Shown here piece after piece: positions 35,911 to 44,019 of a DNA stretch of 54,759 nucleotides; the first letter of the stretch is position 1; each line of letters begins with the position of its first letter. The notes under the pieces are model-generated. The model was not told the origin of the DNA. It worked only from the letters and a program-made list of their open reading frames with translations, and made no database searches. The DNA comes from Candidatus Blautia stercoravium (GTDB taxonomy: Bacteria; Bacillota; Clostridia; Lachnospirales; Lachnospiraceae). The stretch is from positions 1 to 54,759 of the forward strand of contig DXFK01000179.1 of the NCBI GenBank assembly GCA_019114495.1, written 5' to 3'. A program made the position numbers and the translations under genes.

Positions 35911-36762
35911 GTGAAAATACAGTTTTGCCCTTATTGCGGCACTAAATTAGATGAGGGTGCTCGTTTTTGTAAAAATTGCGGTGAGTGTGTGGTGCAAGGG
36001 CAACAGTCCACAGGAAACACTTCTGCATTTACAGATTCAAAAGTAGAAGAAAAACAGCCTAAATCAGAACCAGCGCAGGAAGATCCTCGAACCAAGAGAA
36101 AAACCGTATATGACGGTGAAGTACATAAATGCCCTAATTGCGGCAATATTATTGAGCCGTTTGAAATAAAATGTAATGCGTGTGGTTATGATCGCCGCAA
36201 CTCCCATGCAACAATATCTGTAAAAGAGTTTGAATTAAAATTTGAACAGGCAGATTCTGTTGACAGAAAAATTGACTTAATCAAGACTTTTGCAATCCCT
36301 AATGCACAGGAGGATATTCTAGAATTTGCTGTGTTGGCAGCTATGAATATCGACTTGGATGCTTATAATGTAGGAGGCGAGTTGACCGATGAAATTCGAT
36401 TGTCTAATGCGTGGTTAGCAAAGCTCGAACAAACACACGAAAAGGCTGAGCTGTTATTCGATGGAACTACTGTGTGGAATAAAATTCATGGAATCTATAT
36501 GAAACGAACAGAAGCCTTATCTTCGGCTAAACAAAATCGAAGCAAACACATTCAGCATGAGCGAAAAATGAACACCTATAAAAAGGTGTTTGGTTCAGGC
36601 TATGTCTGGGCGATACTCTTTTGCATTGTAGGACTTTTTTTCGTGTTGATAGATATGGGGCTCAGCACCGAAACGCTTAGTTATATTGGTGTTGGAGCTT
36701 TCCTTGTGGCGATGTATATTGGCTTATTTACCATGATTAATAATGACAATAAAAAGAAATAA
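35911..36762 (+). CDS. Double zinc-ribbon membrane protein
   Basis: 283 residues from a GTG start preceded by GGAGG. The first zinc ribbon is at residues 6-23 (CPYC, CKNC) and the second at ~79-93 (CPNC, CNAC). A helical middle of about 120 residues follows (VKEFELKFEQADSVDRKIDLIKTF). Two C-terminal membrane helices (VWAILFCIVGLFFVLI and YIGVGAFLVAMYIGLFTM) come last. Zinc-ribbon membrane proteins accompany SPFH proteins in B. subtilis ydjFGHI, and one does here. The ribbons likely bind partner proteins rather than DNA. Exact function is unknown. Confidence 0.75.
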   Translation: MKIQFCPYCGTKLDEGARFCKNCGECVVQGQQSTGNTSAFTDSKVEEKQPKSEPAQEDPRTKRKTVYDGEVHKCPNCGNIIEPFEIKCNACGYDRRNSHATISVKEFELKFEQADSVDRKIDLIKTFAIPNAQEDILEFAVLAAMNIDLDAYNVGGELTDEIRLSNAWLAKLEQTHEKAELLFDGTTVWNKIHGIYMKRTEALSSAKQNRSKHIQHERKMNTYKKVFGSGYVWAILFCIVGLFFVLIDMGLSTETLSYIGVGAFLVAMYIGLFTMINNDNKKK

Positions 36763-36767
36763 GCAAA

Positions 36768-37023
36768 GGATCGGAATCCAGCCATCCTCCTCGTTCAAAT
36801 AACTATGTTATTTCAATCGGTAAGGATGCGGATGAATGTACAGGCAATCATTATGATATAGCGCAATACTTGAAGGCTCGTGGTTTCAGAAACGTTGTCC
36901 TTAAGCCAGAAAAGAAAAGGTCTCCTTGATACAGATTGTGCTATCAAGGGAATTAGCGTAGCAGGAAATACAGAGTTTTCAGAAGATGATGAGTTTAGCA
37001 TTGATGCGAAAATAATCATTTGA
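36768..37023 (+). pseudogene. Remnant of a PASTA-like domain
   Basis: The gap between the zinc-ribbon gene and the SPFH gene codes, in one frame, for ...HYDIAQYLKARGFRNVVLKPEKKR and, after a +1 shift near 36915, for GLLDTDCAIKGISVAGNTEF and DEFSIDAKIII before TGA at 37021. The pattern (Y..V...L...GF.NV, then the GNTEF..DxF..DA.I.I end) matches the PASTA-like segment in the 683-residue protein at 38397 (GNTEFEQGDIFKKDVAIVI). It is a broken copy, with no start codon and a frameshift. Nothing else is seen in this gap. Confidence 0.6.
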
Positions 37024-37056
37024 TACTATTCAAAAAGATATTGAGGAGGGATATAA

Positions 37057-38382
37057 ATGGGATTATTCGATAAGAAAAATCGCAGAGGCGGCTTTATGGA
37101 CGAGATACGCTGCGACGAGCCGTCCTATCTTATCTGGAAATGGCATCCGGCGGGAGTGCAGTCTGGGAATAACAATCGGGAAAACGCCATTCGCTGGGGC
37201 TCTTCACTCCGTGTGAAGGATGGCGAAGTTGCAGTCTTTGTATATAACCAGAAGAACGGTGTGATGCAGGACTACATAGAGGGATCCTACGACGAAATTA
37301 TCAAAACAGAAAACCTGCCGGTTTTAGCCAGTATTATCGGCTTAGCCTATGACGGCGGCACACCGTTCCAAGCAGAGGTATATTTCATCAATCTTGCCCA
37401 AATCATTCAGGTTAAATTTGGTGTCCCGTTCTTTGATATCTATGATCCCCGGTTTGCGGACTTTGGAGTGCCTGTGGCGGTTAGAGGCACGGTTAGCTTC
37501 CGTATTGCTGATTATAGGGAGTTTATCAGGCTCCATAGGCTGAATAACTTCCGCCTTGACGATTTTCAGAAGCAAATCCGAGATGCAGTCAGCCGTTATG
37601 TGAAAGATACTGTGGCCAACGCTCCGGCAGCCAATAATATTCCTGTCATTCAAATTGAAACCAAAACAGCGCAAATCAATGATGTCGTAGAGTATGACAT
37701 CAGCGAACGGCTCAAAGAAGGTTTTGGTGTCCTTGTTTCCGGTGTTGACATTGGAGCTATTGAGATTGACAAGAGCAGCGAGGGATATCGTCAGCTCATG
37801 TCTGTTACGAAAGACATTACCGCAACCAGGATTGAAGCGGAAACGCAGGACTATGTGGAGCAGCTTCGCATCCAGCGTGAGGAAGGCCAGTATGCTATGC
37901 ACAAGCAGACACAAACAGCCAACATCGGTGCTTTCCAAGTGGAGAAGCAGGCAGAGGTCGGTGTTGCGGGAGCGCAAGCTCTGGGCCAGATGGGAGCAAA
38001 TGGAGCCGGAGATATCAACTTGGGTGGCGGCGGTGATGGCAGTGGCTTTAATATGGCGGCTATGATGGCAAGCATGGCCGTTGGAGGAGCGGTAGGCCAG
38101 AATATCGCCGGAGCCATGAACAACATGATGGGCGGCATGGGACAAGCCGCTCAGCCGGGAATGATTCCTCCGCCGCTTCCGACTGTTTCTTATCATGTGG
38201 CAATCAACGGGCAGGCCGCCGGGCCATTTGATATGTCCGCTCTTGTACAGATGGCCACAAACGGGCAGCTGACCGAGGATAGCTTGGTATGGAAAAGCGG
38301 TATGGCACAGTGGGAAAAAGCAATAGCGTTAGATGAACTGAAAGGATTATTCAGTACGATTCCGCCGATTCCCGAAGAATAA
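37057..38382 (+). CDS. SPFH (band-7) domain protein with C-terminal GYF_2 domain
   Basis: 441 residues starting after GAGGAGGG. Residues ~30-290 form a YdjI-type SPFH domain (IRWGSSLRVKDGEVAVFVYNQKNGVMQDYIEGSYDEIIKTENLPVLASI...). A Gly/Met/Ala-rich linker follows (~320-370). A C-terminal GYF_2/DUF4339 module (YHVAINGQAAGPFDMSALVQMATNGQL...LVWKSGMAQW) ends the protein. SPFH proteins oligomerise on membranes. In B. subtilis YdjI acts with YdjG/H zinc-ribbon membrane proteins in envelope stress. Flanking zinc-ribbon genes on both sides suggest one membrane complex. Confidence 0.85.
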   Translation: MGLFDKKNRRGGFMDEIRCDEPSYLIWKWHPAGVQSGNNNRENAIRWGSSLRVKDGEVAVFVYNQKNGVMQDYIEGSYDEIIKTENLPVLASIIGLAYDGGTPFQAEVYFINLAQIIQVKFGVPFFDIYDPRFADFGVPVAVRGTVSFRIADYREFIRLHRLNNFRLDDFQKQIRDAVSRYVKDTVANAPAANNIPVIQIETKTAQINDVVEYDISERLKEGFGVLVSGVDIGAIEIDKSSEGYRQLMSVTKDITATRIEAETQDYVEQLRIQREEGQYAMHKQTQTANIGAFQVEKQAEVGVAGAQALGQMGANGAGDINLGGGGDGSGFNMAAMMASMAVGGAVGQNIAGAMNNMMGGMGQAAQPGMIPPPLPTVSYHVAINGQAAGPFDMSALVQMATNGQLTEDSLVWKSGMAQWEKAIALDELKGLFSTIPPIPEE

Positions 38383-38396
38383 AGGAGAGTAGAAAA

Positions 38397-40448
38397 ATGC
38401 TTAAATGTTCAAAGTGTGGGGCAGAGCTGTCCGATGATACAAGGTTTTGCTCATACTGCGGAAACAAGATTGAAGAAACGACGACCCCGCCTATCATTGA
38501 GGAAGATGAAACCATTCCTGACATTCCTCAAAACGAGCCAGTTAAAGCTGAGGTTAAAAAATCAGATGCACCCAAATCTGTAGCTGATAAAATGAAAGAC
38601 AAGACATCTGAAAAATGGCACAAATTGAGTCCATACGGCAAAATTACTACAGTTGCAATGATTGCGTTTGTCTTGTTATGCCTTGTAGCGTTCTTATTTG
38701 GAAAGACTGCGGCTGGTATCATTGCAATTTTACAAATCGTCTTAACTGTAGTTGCGGTGCTGATAAAGAAGCAAATAATCAAAGCCCCCAAGAGGTGGCT
38801 TCACATAATAGCTCTTGCGCTTGCCGCAGTGCTTTTAGTGCCGTATGTGAGCCTGTTTGGAACGGATTATGGTGATGCTGAGAAGTTTGCATGGTCCGAC
38901 ATTTTGCTTGCAGATGTTATTCCCGAACCAAAATCCCATTTAGGGGAAATTTTAGCCAACTCTGAGACGCACCTGTCTTTGTATGTGTATAAAACCAACA
39001 CAGGAGACTACAGTAAGTATGTTGATGCTTGCGAGGAAAAGGGCTTTACAGTTGAAGCAGACCGGTCTGATCTGTCTTATTACGCCTATAACGCTGATGG
39101 GTATAAGTTGTCACTGTATTATGATGAAAATGACAGCAAAATGAGTATCAATGTAGATGCCGCTGAGGAATACGGAACGCTTGAATGGCCCGATAGCGTG
39201 ATTGCAAGTATGCTACCTGTTCCCAAATCAACAACAGGAGAAATTACTCGGGACGACGAAAAAGGGTTTGCAGCCTATGTAAGCAACACTCCGATTGAAG
39301 AATTTAACGCTTATGTGGAGGCATGTTCTGCTGCGGGATTTAATATTGATGCCAGCGATTATGACGAGTCCTATTCTGCCGAAAACAGCGAGGGCTACAA
39401 ACTGTCTGTATCGTATCAAGGCAATGGTGTGATTTCTATTTCCATAGATGAGCCAGAATATGCGGTATCTTTGGAAATTGAGTGTGTGGAGAATCTGCTG
39501 TTCAGCAAATATGATGTTGATGTTTACGTTAATGATTCCATGCAAGGGACTGTTAGCCATGGGACTACCGAAACCTATAACCTGAATCTGACCAAGGATG
39601 TTTATGAGGTTAAATTTGTGAGTGCAGAAGATGATGAGGTAACAGGTGGGGTTTCTATAGACATTCATCAGGATGAATCCCTCAAATACAAGATTTCCTG
39701 TACCAGCTCACAGATCAATGTGGAAACCATTCAAGGCACCGGTTTAGCGCACGGTGAAGATGAGGCTGCTATTCCTCGGTCTGCTTCCTCATACAAATAT
39801 GAAAACTACACGGATGTGCAAACGGAACTTTCAGAGGCTGGATTTACCAATATTTCTTTTGAAATTCTATATGATATTGTGATCGGGTGGACCGAAGAAG
39901 GCGAAGTAGATAGCGTATCCGTTGGTGGCAACACCGAGTTTGAGCAGGGAGACATATTCAAAAAAGATGTAGCCATCGTGATTACATATCATATGCCAGA
40001 GGAAGATGATCCGAATAAGCCCACTGAAAGTGAGGTTTCAAGCGCTACAGAGGGACCTACCACTGAGCCAGCAGAAAATCTTACCGTGGAGAATTGTCCT
40101 GATCTTGCAGCAATGCTCTCTAATAAAGCGGAGATTGATGACTCATATTCCGCTTTTGCTACGAAGTATAAGGGGAGAATCATCGAATTTGATGGCAGAA
40201 TAGACTACTGCACGAAACATGGAGATTACAACACAAGATTTGATTATCTTGTGAGTGCTGGTGATTATGACCCCGACCATCAAATTGGACCGTCCTTCAA
40301 ATTTGAGGATGTGAACTATTACGATCTGAACACAGACTTAGACACAGTAAGCGTTGGTCTGAATGTTCGCATTGTTGCAGAAGTTGTGTCTTTTAACAGT
40401 AATAGTGGAGTGTTCTATTTAGAGCCAGTCTCTGTAACAGGGCGGTAA
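38397..40448 (+). CDS. Zinc-ribbon multi-domain membrane protein with DUF4839 end
   Basis: 683 residues. A zinc ribbon (CSKC at 4-7, CSYC at 18-21), a flexible acidic linker, about three membrane helices (~82-152), two tandem copies of a domain with the pattern LLAD/SML...P.PKS..GEI...Y.....YSKYVDACEEKGF (~165-355), a PEGA-like beta domain (DVYVNDSMQGTVSHG), a PASTA-like domain (YTDVQTELSEAGFTNI) and a C-terminal DUF4839-like domain (FATKYKGRIIEFDGRI). Most of the protein lies outside the cytoplasm. It is 14 bases after the SPFH gene. The likely role is surface sensing for the SPFH complex; that is inference. Confidence 0.75.
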   Translation: MLKCSKCGAELSDDTRFCSYCGNKIEETTTPPIIEEDETIPDIPQNEPVKAEVKKSDAPKSVADKMKDKTSEKWHKLSPYGKITTVAMIAFVLLCLVAFLFGKTAAGIIAILQIVLTVVAVLIKKQIIKAPKRWLHIIALALAAVLLVPYVSLFGTDYGDAEKFAWSDILLADVIPEPKSHLGEILANSETHLSLYVYKTNTGDYSKYVDACEEKGFTVEADRSDLSYYAYNADGYKLSLYYDENDSKMSINVDAAEEYGTLEWPDSVIASMLPVPKSTTGEITRDDEKGFAAYVSNTPIEEFNAYVEACSAAGFNIDASDYDESYSAENSEGYKLSVSYQGNGVISISIDEPEYAVSLEIECVENLLFSKYDVDVYVNDSMQGTVSHGTTETYNLNLTKDVYEVKFVSAEDDEVTGGVSIDIHQDESLKYKISCTSSQINVETIQGTGLAHGEDEAAIPRSASSYKYENYTDVQTELSEAGFTNISFEILYDIVIGWTEEGEVDSVSVGGNTEFEQGDIFKKDVAIVITYHMPEEDDPNKPTESEVSSATEGPTTEPAENLTVENCPDLAAMLSNKAEIDDSYSAFATKYKGRIIEFDGRIDYCTKHGDYNTRFDYLVSAGDYDPDHQIGPSFKFEDVNYYDLNTDLDTVSVGLNVRIVAEVVSFNSNSGVFYLEPVSVTGR

Positions 40449-40470
40449 GTTTAGAGGGAGGAAACAGATT

Positions 40471-40983
40471 ATGCCACAGTATCTTGTGTCAGAGGCCGAA
40501 GTAAAGAAAGCTTTGCAAATCGACACTTTCAGAAATCTATCGAAAGATAAAATTATGGAGTTCGCATCCTTGATACCACACATGGATAAGGATGTTGCGA
40601 TTGCTATTATCAATCAGTTCCCGGCGTATGAGGAATCCTCCCGTAACATGATTGAACAATACAATATGATGTGCGACAAGGTTTTGCAAAGAAATGATGA
40701 TAGCCGCAAAGATGCAGTTATGGCTTACAAAACTATTCTGGATGACCTAAGTATTTTACTTAAACAGGATGGTATAACCCCAGAACAACAGAAGGAAATC
40801 ACGGATAAAATGATTCTGGTCGCAGATAAGATTACAGACATACATAAAGATAATTGTGATTTTCTTGAAGGAATTATAAAGTACGGTGCGTCGTTAGTTG
40901 GTGGGGCATTGCTGTTGGGAGTAGTAATCTTGGGTGCCAATGTGAAGGCTACAAAGCTACCGACTATTACCGGCAAAAAGTAG
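40471..40983 (+). CDS. Helical tail-anchored membrane protein, 170 aa
   Basis: Last gene of the cargo operon, GAGGGAGG before the ATG. Residues 1-135 are predicted mostly helical and charged (VSEAEVKKALQIDTFRNLSKDKIMEFASLIPHMDKDVAIAIINQFPAYEE), followed by one membrane helix (YGASLVGGALLLGVVILGANV, ~138-158) and a short basic tail. I do not recognise the family. Similar proteins with an N-terminal cytosolic helical domain and tail anchor would fit as an SPFH partner. No catalytic motif is visible. Confidence 0.65.
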   Translation: MPQYLVSEAEVKKALQIDTFRNLSKDKIMEFASLIPHMDKDVAIAIINQFPAYEESSRNMIEQYNMMCDKVLQRNDDSRKDAVMAYKTILDDLSILLKQDGITPEQQKEITDKMILVADKITDIHKDNCDFLEGIIKYGASLVGGALLLGVVILGANVKATKLPTITGKK

Positions 40984-41028
40984 TTTTAAGATTTATGGTT
41001 GGTGTGCGAGGGAAGTCATAACAACTAT

Positions 41029-41081
41029 ACACAAAACGCTGCGGCTTTTATTTTTGGAATGAAAGTTACAGCGTTTTGTGT
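41029..41081. terminator. Perfect 13-bp inverted repeat after the cargo operon
   Basis: ACACAAAACGCTG (41029-41041) and CAGCGTTTTGTGT (41069-41081), 27-base loop, then TTTTCGG. It probably terminates the operon in the plus direction. Confidence 0.6.
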
Positions 41082-41217
41082 TTTCGGAGATTATGAATAT
41101 ACAAGCCAGGGTAGGTTTGTATGGTTCATAGGCGGAGAAAATAAGGGGTATCCAAAGGGGAATATCCCCTTGGCTCTGGGTTTCCAATAGGGGCGAACAG
41201 CATCCCTGTTGGCACAC

Positions 41218-41254
41218 GACTTTCCCTCGGAAAGTCTAGTGTGTTATACCTTTG
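41218..41254 (+). other. pMV158-type oriT with nick site
   Basis: A perfect hairpin GACTTTCC-CTC-GGAAAGTC (41218-41236) is followed directly by TAGTGTGTTA (41237-41246), then TACCTTT. In plasmid pMV158 and other MobV plasmids the nick is made in TAGTGTG/TTA immediately after such a hairpin, so the nick here would fall between 41243 and 41244 on the plus strand. The element encodes a MobV relaxase at 46588. The rest of 40984-41461 has no gene; other small hairpins occur (for example GGGGTATCC/GGATATCCCC-like near 41148). Confidence 0.8.
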
Positions 41255-41342
41255 CTCCCGGTTGACGTCGAAAAGGGGCTGGCTTCGCCATCTTCTATGC
41301 GGGCAGATAGCGGCAGGAAGACACTTTTCGGTGGCAGTAGGG

Positions 41343-41404
41343 CAGACGGATTTTGTGCGGTCACGGACGAAATGTGGATTTGCTTACAGGGCAAAATCCG
41401 TCTG
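41343..41404. repeat. 13-bp inverted repeat near oriT
   Basis: CAGACGGATTTTG (41343-41355) and CAAAATCCGTCTG (41392-41404), perfect, with a 36-base loop. It lies between oriT and the end of the minus-strand sigma gene; it could be part of the transfer origin or a terminator-like structure without a T run. Confidence 0.5.
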
Positions 41405-41461
41405 GACGGAGAAGGGAGCAGAGGTATATATAAGACCCTCGTCCCGCTGCAGCGTCACGCT

Positions 41462-42124
41462 CTAATACCACCACGGCAGCTCTAGCCAGAGATTATCCAT
41501 GGCTTCTTCCTCCAACTTCTTTGCCCGGCTCTCCCGGAGATTGAAATGGATCGCCGTTCCAATCAGCGTATGCTCTGTCTCGTCTGTAAAACCATAGCGA
41601 TACAGGAGATATGTCTGCTCCCTCTCAGAGAGTTTTCCCAAGCCCTCATACAGCTCTCGCATTGTCTCCCGGTCAAGATAAATCTGCTCCGGGGATTTGG
41701 CTGCGGGATTGGCAATGGCCTCGATCCTCAGCATCCGTTCATCGTCAGGCAGGATTTCATCCAGCCGGACTTTCTGGAGTCCCGGTCCGTTTTTCTTGTC
41801 GGTCATTCGCTGTTCGTACTGAGAAAAAGCAGAGCGTACCAGATCGGTCATGGCGTTTTTGATGGAGGGTGCAGCATAGGTCAGAAACTTAATGCTCTTG
41901 CTGCTGTCAAAGCGAGAGATGGCATCCAGCAGGCCGATGCAGCCCTCCTGCGCCAGATCATCCATCTCAATTCCAAGGTCACTTTCCCCCAGATTCATGC
42001 TCTGGTAGAGTTCAGTGGCAGTCTGCCGGATAAATCCATAATTCTTTTCCAGGAGAAGGCTACGGGCTTTCTCGTCCCCATTTTGAGCCAGAGCGCAGAG
42101 CCGCTCATTGTTCAGGGACTTCAT
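41462..42124 (-). CDS. Element-borne sigma-70-family factor
   Basis: 220 residues. Region 2 is clear (LLEKNYGFIRQTATELYQ, EMDDLAQEGCIGLLDAISRFDSSKSIKFLTYAAPSIKNAMTDLVR), a region-3-like linker follows, then a region-4-like end (LGKLSEREQTYLLYRYGF...HFNLRESRAKKLEEEAMDNL). Sigma-like proteins of this type are common in Clostridia mobile elements. It starts inside the XRE gene (20-base overlap), so the two are coupled. The related fragment at 6538 belongs to another element. Confidence 0.8.
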   Translation of the reverse strand: MKSLNNERLCALAQNGDEKARSLLLEKNYGFIRQTATELYQSMNLGESDLGIEMDDLAQEGCIGLLDAISRFDSSKSIKFLTYAAPSIKNAMTDLVRSAFSQYEQRMTDKKNGPGLQKVRLDEILPDDERMLRIEAIANPAAKSPEQIYLDRETMRELYEGLGKLSEREQTYLLYRYGFTDETEHTLIGTAIHFNLRESRAKKLEEEAMDNLWLELPWWY

Positions 42125-42947
42125 TTTGCTTCTCCTGCTTCGCTCCCTGCGCTATGCCATACATCAGGTCAGTCAATGCCTGACCAAATTTCTCCAACAC
42201 CTCTGAGGAAGTTCCCTCCATGCCGGAAACACTGTTAAGAACAGCTCCAGTAATCTGTTCCGGCGTGATGTGGGGATTCTCCATATCCTGCCCTTTTGTC
42301 AGCTCCGTAAACATCTGCTGGGCGATTTCCTTGGTGAACGCCTGCTGGACAGAAAAATCATGGCCGATTTCTTTTTTTACCTCTTTGACTGCCAGCATAA
42401 ACTGATTCTCTATGGTGGCAAGGTCTGCCTGATAGGGAGATGTCCGCAGGCGGCTGATGTCCTTTGCAGTTTTTTCTCCGGATTTGGATTTTACCGTTTT
42501 CCGGGTCAATGCGCTGAGAGTGGCATACATTTGATTTTGTGCGGCGAATCCGGCGGCAATGGTGTCATTGAAATACTGCTCCAGAGTGTAGGTCAGATCT
42601 GCAAAGCGGGGGTTTTCCAGCAGCCGATTCAGCACCGCTGTATTGACTTTTTCTGTGAATAGATTGCGTGCTGCTTCTGCGGATAAGCCCAGCTCATCAA
42701 TGGCATAATTCTTCCGGTCGGGAACATTGGTTACGCCTAGCAGGAAGTCTGTGGACACGTTGAACACTCTGGCAATGCGGATGATATTCTCATTGCTGAG
42801 CTTATCTGTCTGCCTAGAAATGAAACGGCTGAGAACACTGTCTCCACAGCCGATTTTCTTTGCAAGCTCCGTCTGCGTTACCTTGCGGTCTTTCATTAAA
42901 TCGGTAAGCCGTTGGCGGACGTCACCGGGTAAAAAGGTTTTCTCCAT
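42105..42947 (-). CDS. XRE-type transcriptional regulator
   Basis: 280 residues. N-terminal helix-turn-helix (RKVTQTELAKKIGCGDSVLSRFISRQTDKLSNENIIRIARVFNVSTDFLLGV, residues ~20-72), then a long helical region of unknown function without a peptidase motif. It is transcribed with the excisionase-like gene, whose stop abuts this start, and with the sigma gene. I infer control of transfer or excision genes. Confidence 0.8.
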   Translation of the reverse strand: MEKTFLPGDVRQRLTDLMKDRKVTQTELAKKIGCGDSVLSRFISRQTDKLSNENIIRIARVFNVSTDFLLGVTNVPDRKNYAIDELGLSAEAARNLFTEKVNTAVLNRLLENPRFADLTYTLEQYFNDTIAAGFAAQNQMYATLSALTRKTVKSKSGEKTAKDISRLRTSPYQADLATIENQFMLAVKEVKKEIGHDFSVQQAFTKEIAQQMFTELTKGQDMENPHITPEQITGAVLNSVSGMEGTSSEVLEKFGQALTDLMYGIAQGAKQEKQNEVPEQ

Positions 42948-43157
42948 TTAAGGCGTTCCTCCCTCCTCCGGTTGGATTTTTCTGTATTTGCCGCTTTTGA
43001 TCCGGGCATCAGCGGGCTTCTCTGCGTCCTCCGGGATAATCCAGCGGCTCCCCGCCCGCTGTGAGCCGGGGATTCTGTTTTCATTGCAGAGAATGGCCAC
43101 ACGCCGGTGGGAGATGTCCCATTTCTCCGCAACTTCAAAGGTTGATAGATATTTCAT
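42948..43157 (-). CDS. Excisionase-like MerR/HTH_17 DNA-binding protein
   Basis: 69 residues: TFEVAEKWDISHRRVAILCNENRIPGSQRAGSRWIIPEDAEKP is the excisionase winged-helix pattern (HTH, then SRWIIP wing). Such proteins either help the recombinase in excision or regulate. It comes first of three minus-strand regulatory genes (43157 to 41462), ending one base before the next start. AGAGGG-like purines precede the ATG. Confidence 0.8.
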   Translation of the reverse strand: MKYLSTFEVAEKWDISHRRVAILCNENRIPGSQRAGSRWIIPEDAEKPADARIKSGKYRKIQPEEGGTP

Positions 43158-43181
43158 GCTCTCTCCCTCTTTTTCAATAAA

Positions 43182-43797
43182 TCACATAGCCTTGCTATAA
43201 ACGAAACACTTTAGCGGGACTTTTCCTTTTGGAACATCTAATAGGATCTCCGTTTCTTCTGCCCGTTCAAATCCTCTGTGTTCGTAAAACTGATAGGTAC
43301 AGGCATCATCTGTGTATAGATAGAGAAGCTTCCCTTTTTTCTCTTTCTTCCAGCTTCTTTAACAGGGCAGTGCCGATCCCTTTGATTGTACAGTCGGGAT
43401 CTGCGGCCAGAAATACAATTTCCCCATCCGGCGAGTTCGTTTTCAGATACTTTTCCAACTGCTTTTTTGTAGTATCCTCATAAAGCCCTGCACCATCCTT
43501 GAAAAGAATCCTCTGTATCATGTCAATGATTTTGACATAAATCTTCTGGAAAATATTCTGCTGTTTTCTGGGTTCTCCCTTGATCTCCGCCAGAAGGACT
43601 CCAACAAATTTGTCGCCTACATATGCAGACAGAATCTGCGTTGCACGATTGATTTCCAGATACCAAAAATATCTGCCATAGGCATTTAATAGAATTGGAT
43701 TGCTCATATACCAGTCAAAGTGCATTCCTTTGATTGCTAATTGGATTGCCTTTTTATAATCTTTTCTTTGAAGTGAATCCCTGATTTCAATTTCCAT
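43182..43797 (-). pseudogene. GNAT-family N-acetyltransferase, single frameshift
   Basis: The frame from 43797 gives a GNAT domain start (KGMHFDWYMSNPILLNAYGRYFWYLE, ...KFVGVLLAEI..., GEIVFLAADPDCTIKGIGTALLKKLEE) but ends at 43306. The rest of the fold (KLLYLYTDDACTYQFYEHRGFERAEET...LLDVP, then a stop at 43182) is in another frame. The shift falls in a T6 run at about 43336, so a single indel in a homopolymer explains it. A good promoter precedes it. If the indel is a sequencing or assembly error the gene is intact. Confidence 0.75.
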
Positions 43798-43831
43798 GAG
43801 GATTCTTACCTTTCTTTTCTGTATTTCTTAT

Positions 43832-43860
43832 AGTGTATTCTATTACTGGAATAAAGTCAA
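43832..43860 (-). promoter_or_regulatory. Promoter of the GNAT gene
   Basis: On the minus strand, TTGACT (43860-43855) and TACACT (43837-43832) with a 17-bp spacer, 35 bases before the ATG at 43797. Confidence 0.65.
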
Positions 43861-44019
43861 TACAAAACGGAACATATGTTCCCATTGCGTTTTTGCAATA
43901 AAATCAAGGAAACATTTTCTTTTTTGCAAAAGTGCCGGATTTTTTGGCTGTGAGCCATTTTCTCCGTATATTCAGGCAGACGGGCAGAAACCGTCAAAAA
44001 ATATATGGAGGTATGGCAC

